NCBI GenBank assembly: GCA_016647705.1
Contig: CM028335.1
Location: 11,236,905-11,300,904, forward strand
From: Eucommia ulmoides
Lineage: Eukaryota; Streptophyta; Magnoliopsida; Garryales; Eucommiaceae
Length of the DNA stretch: 64,000 nt
Direction: 5' to 3'
Below the pieces are notes generated by a model. It saw only the letters and a list, made by a program, of their open reading frames with translations, was not told the origin of the DNA and searched no databases. Positions within the stretch are counted from its first letter, which is position 1; each line of letters begins with the position of its first letter. Of the stretch, positions 59,873-64,000 are shown in pieces. The translations under genes and the position numbers were made by a program.

Positions 59873-61977
59873 TGTTGATCCCAAGATTTTAATGAACAAT
59901 TAAGTATTGATATTTTGGTGGAACTAATGTTTGATCAAGTATTTCAATGATTTAAAGTTCATGTAATGAAAATATTAAATGGAATGGATGCTTAATGAAG
60001 ATATCAAGATGATGAAGAAGTATTAAGAGATATTAGGGAAAACAACCCCGGTAAATATTAACTCTTAATATCCCATTTAGGAACACACACATGGCAAAAA
60101 ATGAATCTTATCTTTTATGTGTATTTTTGTTAAGTATATTTATTTGCTTCTATGTGAATTAAAAAGAAATATTTTTGAATGACTAAAATGAAATATAAGA
60201 TTATTAGTGGAGATTATTTAAATATAAAAATGGACAAATGGATGAAATTGTAAAAGAAAGTAGGTTAAAAATGATATCAGAGAAGTGATTCAGAAAGAGG
60301 AAGTCGACTGAGGAGTCGACCGGAGAAGGAAGATGAAACATCCTGAATTGAAGAGTCGACAGACCGGTCGACTTGTGAAAACATCTGAACTCTTTGAATC
60401 TACGAGTCGATCTAGCGGTCGACCAGTGGAAGCATGACAAACTTTCTAAATTTGCGAGTCGACTGAGCAGTCGACTTAAGATCGCTGCGGCGATGGTTCG
60501 GATGCAAGCAGCGTTGGGCAGTCGACTGAATGTGTTGGTTTAGGATATTGTTTAATCTGATTTTAAATCCAAAAGTAACCGTGTTTTGTTAGAATTTGAG
60601 AGATATTTTGAGGATATTCTTAATGTTTAAGATATGGTTTATATACTAATTAAATCCTTTCAATATGGTTCATTAAATATTAATGTTTCTCAATTTAGTA
60701 ATTAAAATGGATTCTACACTTATTTATTTTGATTGAGAAATACTTTGGGGATTTAATTGAGAGTTTTAAAAGTTGTTATTAAGTGAAATTGAACTTAAAT
60801 GAAATCCTTATGTTATAAGGGGTCTATAAGAGTATTTTATTGTCATGATACTTGTAAACTAATCGTTAGGAGGCTGATTACATGAGCATTTATATAGACC
60901 TACGAATTTTCAAAGTAAAGTAATCATTCTAAGAGAGAAAATCAGTTTTATATCATTTTGAGAGAACTTTTATAAGAATTATCATTCTACGATACTGTGA
61001 GCTATTCTAAGAGTGATTCTGATAATCAACTGCAATCAATTTTTGCTGATACCGAAATTGAAGCTACATTGTTCTAATCATTAATACTGTGGATTTCAGG
61101 TGAGATCTTTCCATACTGATTATTGCTTGCTTATTATTTTATTTTTGGAAATTGATCTTAGAAATTGTTTTTGATTTTTGAAGAAAATATTTTTTCAAAC
61201 AATTTCTTGAATCTGATTACGTGCTCCAATTTGCTAGTTGTGTCTTGTTAAAATCAAATTTCTGCATCTCACATATTTCTATCACTAGTTGGGGATATTG
61301 ATTGAGTTTTTATTTGACTGGGGTGGTAGAAGTTCCGAGTGAGATTTACTTATCAATTTTTGTATTGGTGAGTTGTGACGGATTAAATATCATTGGGGAT
61401 ATTTAATCAAGGGTAGCAGGGTTTTAGTCTCTTCCTGTAAAGAGATTAAGGTAGTGATTCTTCCTGGATAAGAATTGTATTTTTGTTTTGAGTTTTTTGT
61501 AACGGTTCAATCATTACCGGGTAAAAGGATATTTGGAGTATTTTGGTGATGTTGTGATTCTTAAGTTTTGCGTTAAAAAGAATTATGTTATTCTTTAACC
61601 TGTAAAAAGTAGAGGTTATTCCTTAGTCTGAGAAAAGAAAATTGTAAAGGTTGATTTTAAACCTGTAAAAGAATCGGTGTGGGGATTTGGTTCCTACTTT
61701 TAAAAAAATCTTGGTTTTAGTAGGTGCGACTTTCATGGAGCTCGAGAGACTAGATTAACCAAGAGTAGCTTGGTGAACCAGTATAAATCTCTAGTGTTCT
61801 GCTTTATTTATTTATCTTCGTTGTTTGGGTGTGCACTTAGACTTATCATAATTCTGCTGTGTTATAAAGATAATAATTAATTTAAGCATAAAATTAATTA
61901 TTTGATTTATTGAATTTTTTTGATTATTTTTAATTACCCAATTCACTGCCCCTCTTGGGTTTTCTACTAGGCCAACA
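59873..61977 (+). repeat. Sirevirus-like 5' LTR, 2.1 kb, with GTCGAC cluster
   Basis: Starts TGTTGATCCC, ends GGCCAACA. Contains a cluster of GAGTCGACTG / GGTCGACC motifs at 60300-60540 (at least eight GTCGA cores). The LTR shares end structure and order with the split LTR at 18065-19526/28569-29101, which also carries GTCGACC motifs near 28706. Confidence 0.75.
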
Positions 61978-63250
61978 ATTATTATCAGAGCTGGTTTAGC
62001 TCGAATTTATTAACTAACAAAGATCATATGGATTGTACTGATTTTGATATTATGTGCGCTACTGTTAACTCTGTCTCTCCTAATAGTCATTGTTCTGATC
62101 ATGAGTCTGATATTATTTGTAATGATGAGAATGCAGATAAAGCTATTGAGACACTCATTGCTCTTACTTATGTTTTTGAAAAAGAGAATTTTAAATTAGA
62201 GCAAAAGATTGCAACTCTTGAAAACAAGAAGTTTAGTAATATCAAATCTCTCAAGAAAAAGAATTTGGATAAATATTTTGAAACTATTGAATTTAAAAAT
62301 GCTTTATAAGAAATCAGTAAGTTGTATGATAAAGTTGAGTCTCTTGAGAATGAGATTGAAGTTTTGAAAAATGATTTTTATAATCTTCAACATAATGAAT
62401 TTAAAAGGAAAAATCTTGAAATTTTAAATGAGACCTTGAGTATTGAATTAGATAATACAAGGTGTGAACTTGATAGAACTCGTTTGAAAATCCATTCTGT
62501 TGAAAATGAGTGCTAAATTCTTAAGAATGATCTTGAATTTATGCATAAAACGAATTTTGGTCTACAAGTAAACGTTAGAACCAATGAACGATTACTTGAG
62601 AAGACCCAAAAGGAGCTTAGGGAAGCAATGGATAAATTCAAGGGTGTTGAAAGTACTAAATGTTTTGAAAAACCAATAGTTACTAAAACCGCTTCTCAAA
62701 ATCGCAGAAAATCTTATGCTCTGGTAAGAAACACTGACTATTGGAGGTGGCGTACTAACAGTATCAAGTGTTTCTATTGTGGTAAATTTGGTCACTATGA
62801 AAACTCTTGTTATTTATTGTATGGTTACCCCCATCGGATCCAGAAATAACTGGATACCAAAAATAGAAAATTTTGATGCAGGTACAAATCAGAGATTCAG
62901 ACAAAAGTACAATGAATATCATGTACTGACAAGGAGATATGAACAGACGAGAAGGTACAATGAATATGTCATGCCAAAGAAAGAATCAAGGTTCAATGTA
63001 TCTATTAAGAAGAATAAGCACGTGCCAAATACAAGAGTACAACAGCAACAAGCTCAATATGTGAGAGCTGACAAAGCTTATCCACAACAAACGGCAAAAT
63101 ACCAGCACAAGAAAATATTCATTTACAAAGTTGTGCCAAAGCAGCATGAAGCAACAAACAAAGGCAAAAATCTTCCTACTGAATCAGCTTAAAGAAATTA
63201 TGTCTCTAAGAAGGAGGAAATCAAGGTGAAAAATCAAGTATTGGTGAATT
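59873..63250 (+). mobile_element. Sirevirus-like Ty1/copia: 5' LTR, primer site and gag remnant; fossil
   Basis: A 2.1-kb LTR (59873-61977) is followed by a tRNA-iMet-type primer site (TTATCAGAGC at 61981-61990) and coding remnants from 62028. These include a long, Lys/Glu-rich coiled-coil region (about 62100-62640) and a CCHC zinc knuckle CFYCGKFGHYENSC (62770-62811), followed by an NNWIPK motif typical just after gag in such elements. The N-terminal gag domain is not seen, and reading is interrupted several times. Protease, integrase and reverse transcriptase do not appear before the window end, so this is a broken or non-autonomous copy. It belongs to the same family group as the LTR at 18065-29101. 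Confidence 0.75.
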
Positions 63251-63389
63251 CAAGGATGTAAAATCAGAAATTAGTAATCCATCTAAGGTACACACACCAC
63301 TTGCTCCCAAAGATGATCCACGTATATCAAAATTCTTAAAGTTTAAGTTTGTTAATTTTATTAGGGAAACTGAGCCCGTTCATTTTGAA

Positions 63390-64000
63390 ATTTAGACGTT
63401 TGCAAATGTGTGTGTGTGTGTGTGTGTTGAAATATGAGAGTAAATTCTTTAAAATATATGAGGATCAAAATAGGAGGTAAAAATTGAGCTAAAAGGATCA
63501 AATTAGGTTTAAATGCATAAAATCGAACAAAACAGAAAAAACCAGTCGACCGAAGGTTTCAAGTTCAAATCCCAAGAGTCACTCTGACTCAGTCAGTCGA
63601 CTGAGCAGTCGACCGATTGTGTCGGGATATAAAAATCAGACTTCTTTAATTCATTTTATCCGAATCCCAAAACCCTTTTTCTCTCCAAACCTTTTATCTT
63701 CCAAGTTCGCCCAGGCCTAAATCTCACAACATCAATCCATTTCGGCTCAGATATGAAGAAGTTTTGGATGAATCAACAAGCCTAGGGCTCAGATTACTGT
63801 TGGAAGTGCTCTCTCTATCACGAAACAGATTGGTCTTCTCTCATTGTAGGGTTTCGGCTGTTCTTGCGGATTGACCTTAGTTTTGTTTGTTTATTCTTAG
63901 ATTAGTTGGTTTTTTAGCTTTGGTTTATTGATATATTATAGTTTGGTTGCTTGAGATTGTGCAAAAATGCCTAGAATTAAGAGTCATGTGAATAGGCCTA
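63390..64000 (+). other. Promoter/leader-like region of another retroelement or gene, running off the window
   Basis: After a (GT)n microsatellite (63408-63427), a second GTCGAC cluster (63543-63622) precedes a TATAAAA at 63628. Pyrimidine-rich leader sequence with AACCCTTTTTCTCTCC and TAGGGTTTCGG follows, and an ATG at 63968 opens MPRIKSHVNRP to the window edge. The architecture is that of a plant promoter and 5' leader, probably of a retroelement because of the GTCGAC cluster shared with the LTR at 59873. The reading frame is too short to identify. Confidence 0.4.
63408..63427. repeat. (GT)n microsatellite
   Basis: About ten GT dinucleotides, a possible boundary between the gag remnant and the next element. 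Confidence 0.9.

Overview
The window is nuclear DNA of a flowering plant, most likely a eudicot. It is AT-rich, packed with nested LTR retrotransposons, CACTA and Mutator-type DNA elements, a SINE and a satellite array. The only intact host gene I can support is an intronless family-1 UDP-glycosyltransferase of the UGT73C type on the minus strand at 11997-13478. No tRNA, rRNA, CRISPR or bacterial feature was seen.

Layout. (1) 1-9350 is a tandem satellite of about 545-bp monomers. One monomer carries a 750-bp fold-back Mutator-like MITE with a 9-bp target duplication. A block of about three monomers, MITE included, was later duplicated, so a second MITE (828 bp) sits at the equivalent place 6.2 kb away. 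(2) 9470-11996 holds a GTTACG-rich inverted-repeat island, a SINE with an 18-bp target duplication, and a Ty3/gypsy 5' fragment. (3) 11997-13900 is the UGT gene with a TATA box and W-box cores upstream. (4) 13900-18064 is spacer with an ATGAACATTCAC minisatellite, a 536-bp MITE and a complete 361-bp TRIM. (5) 18065-29560 is the 3' end of a Sirevirus-like Ty1/copia whose roughly 2-kb LTR was split by a 9.04-kb LARD-type element (Tekay/Del-like LTRs, no gag-pol); both ends of the LARD show TATAG. (6) 31162-53114 is a direct tandem segmental duplication: copy A 31162-44463 and copy B 44464-53114, about 5% diverged by a hand sample. The junction at 44464 has 3 bp of microhomology. A more diverged partial third copy lies just upstream at about 29875-31068. 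Each full copy ends in the 3' part of a Ty1/copia on the minus strand. Copy A alone carries a 4.9-kb non-autonomous CACTA element; copy B keeps the empty site. (7) A second CACTA-type element starts at 53321. It is split by a 4.96-kb Ty1/copia (TSD GATCC), and its right part contains one exon of a ULP2-like SUMO protease with both splice sites. (8) From 59873 to the end there is a Sirevirus-like copia 5' LTR, PBS and coiled-coil gag remnant, followed by another promoter-like retroelement leader.

The genes do not form an operon or pathway: this is a repeat-dominated plant region with one glycosyltransferase. The value of the window lies in its dated nesting: an element inside an element, a duplication with and without an insertion, and a higher-order satellite repeat that copied a transposon.
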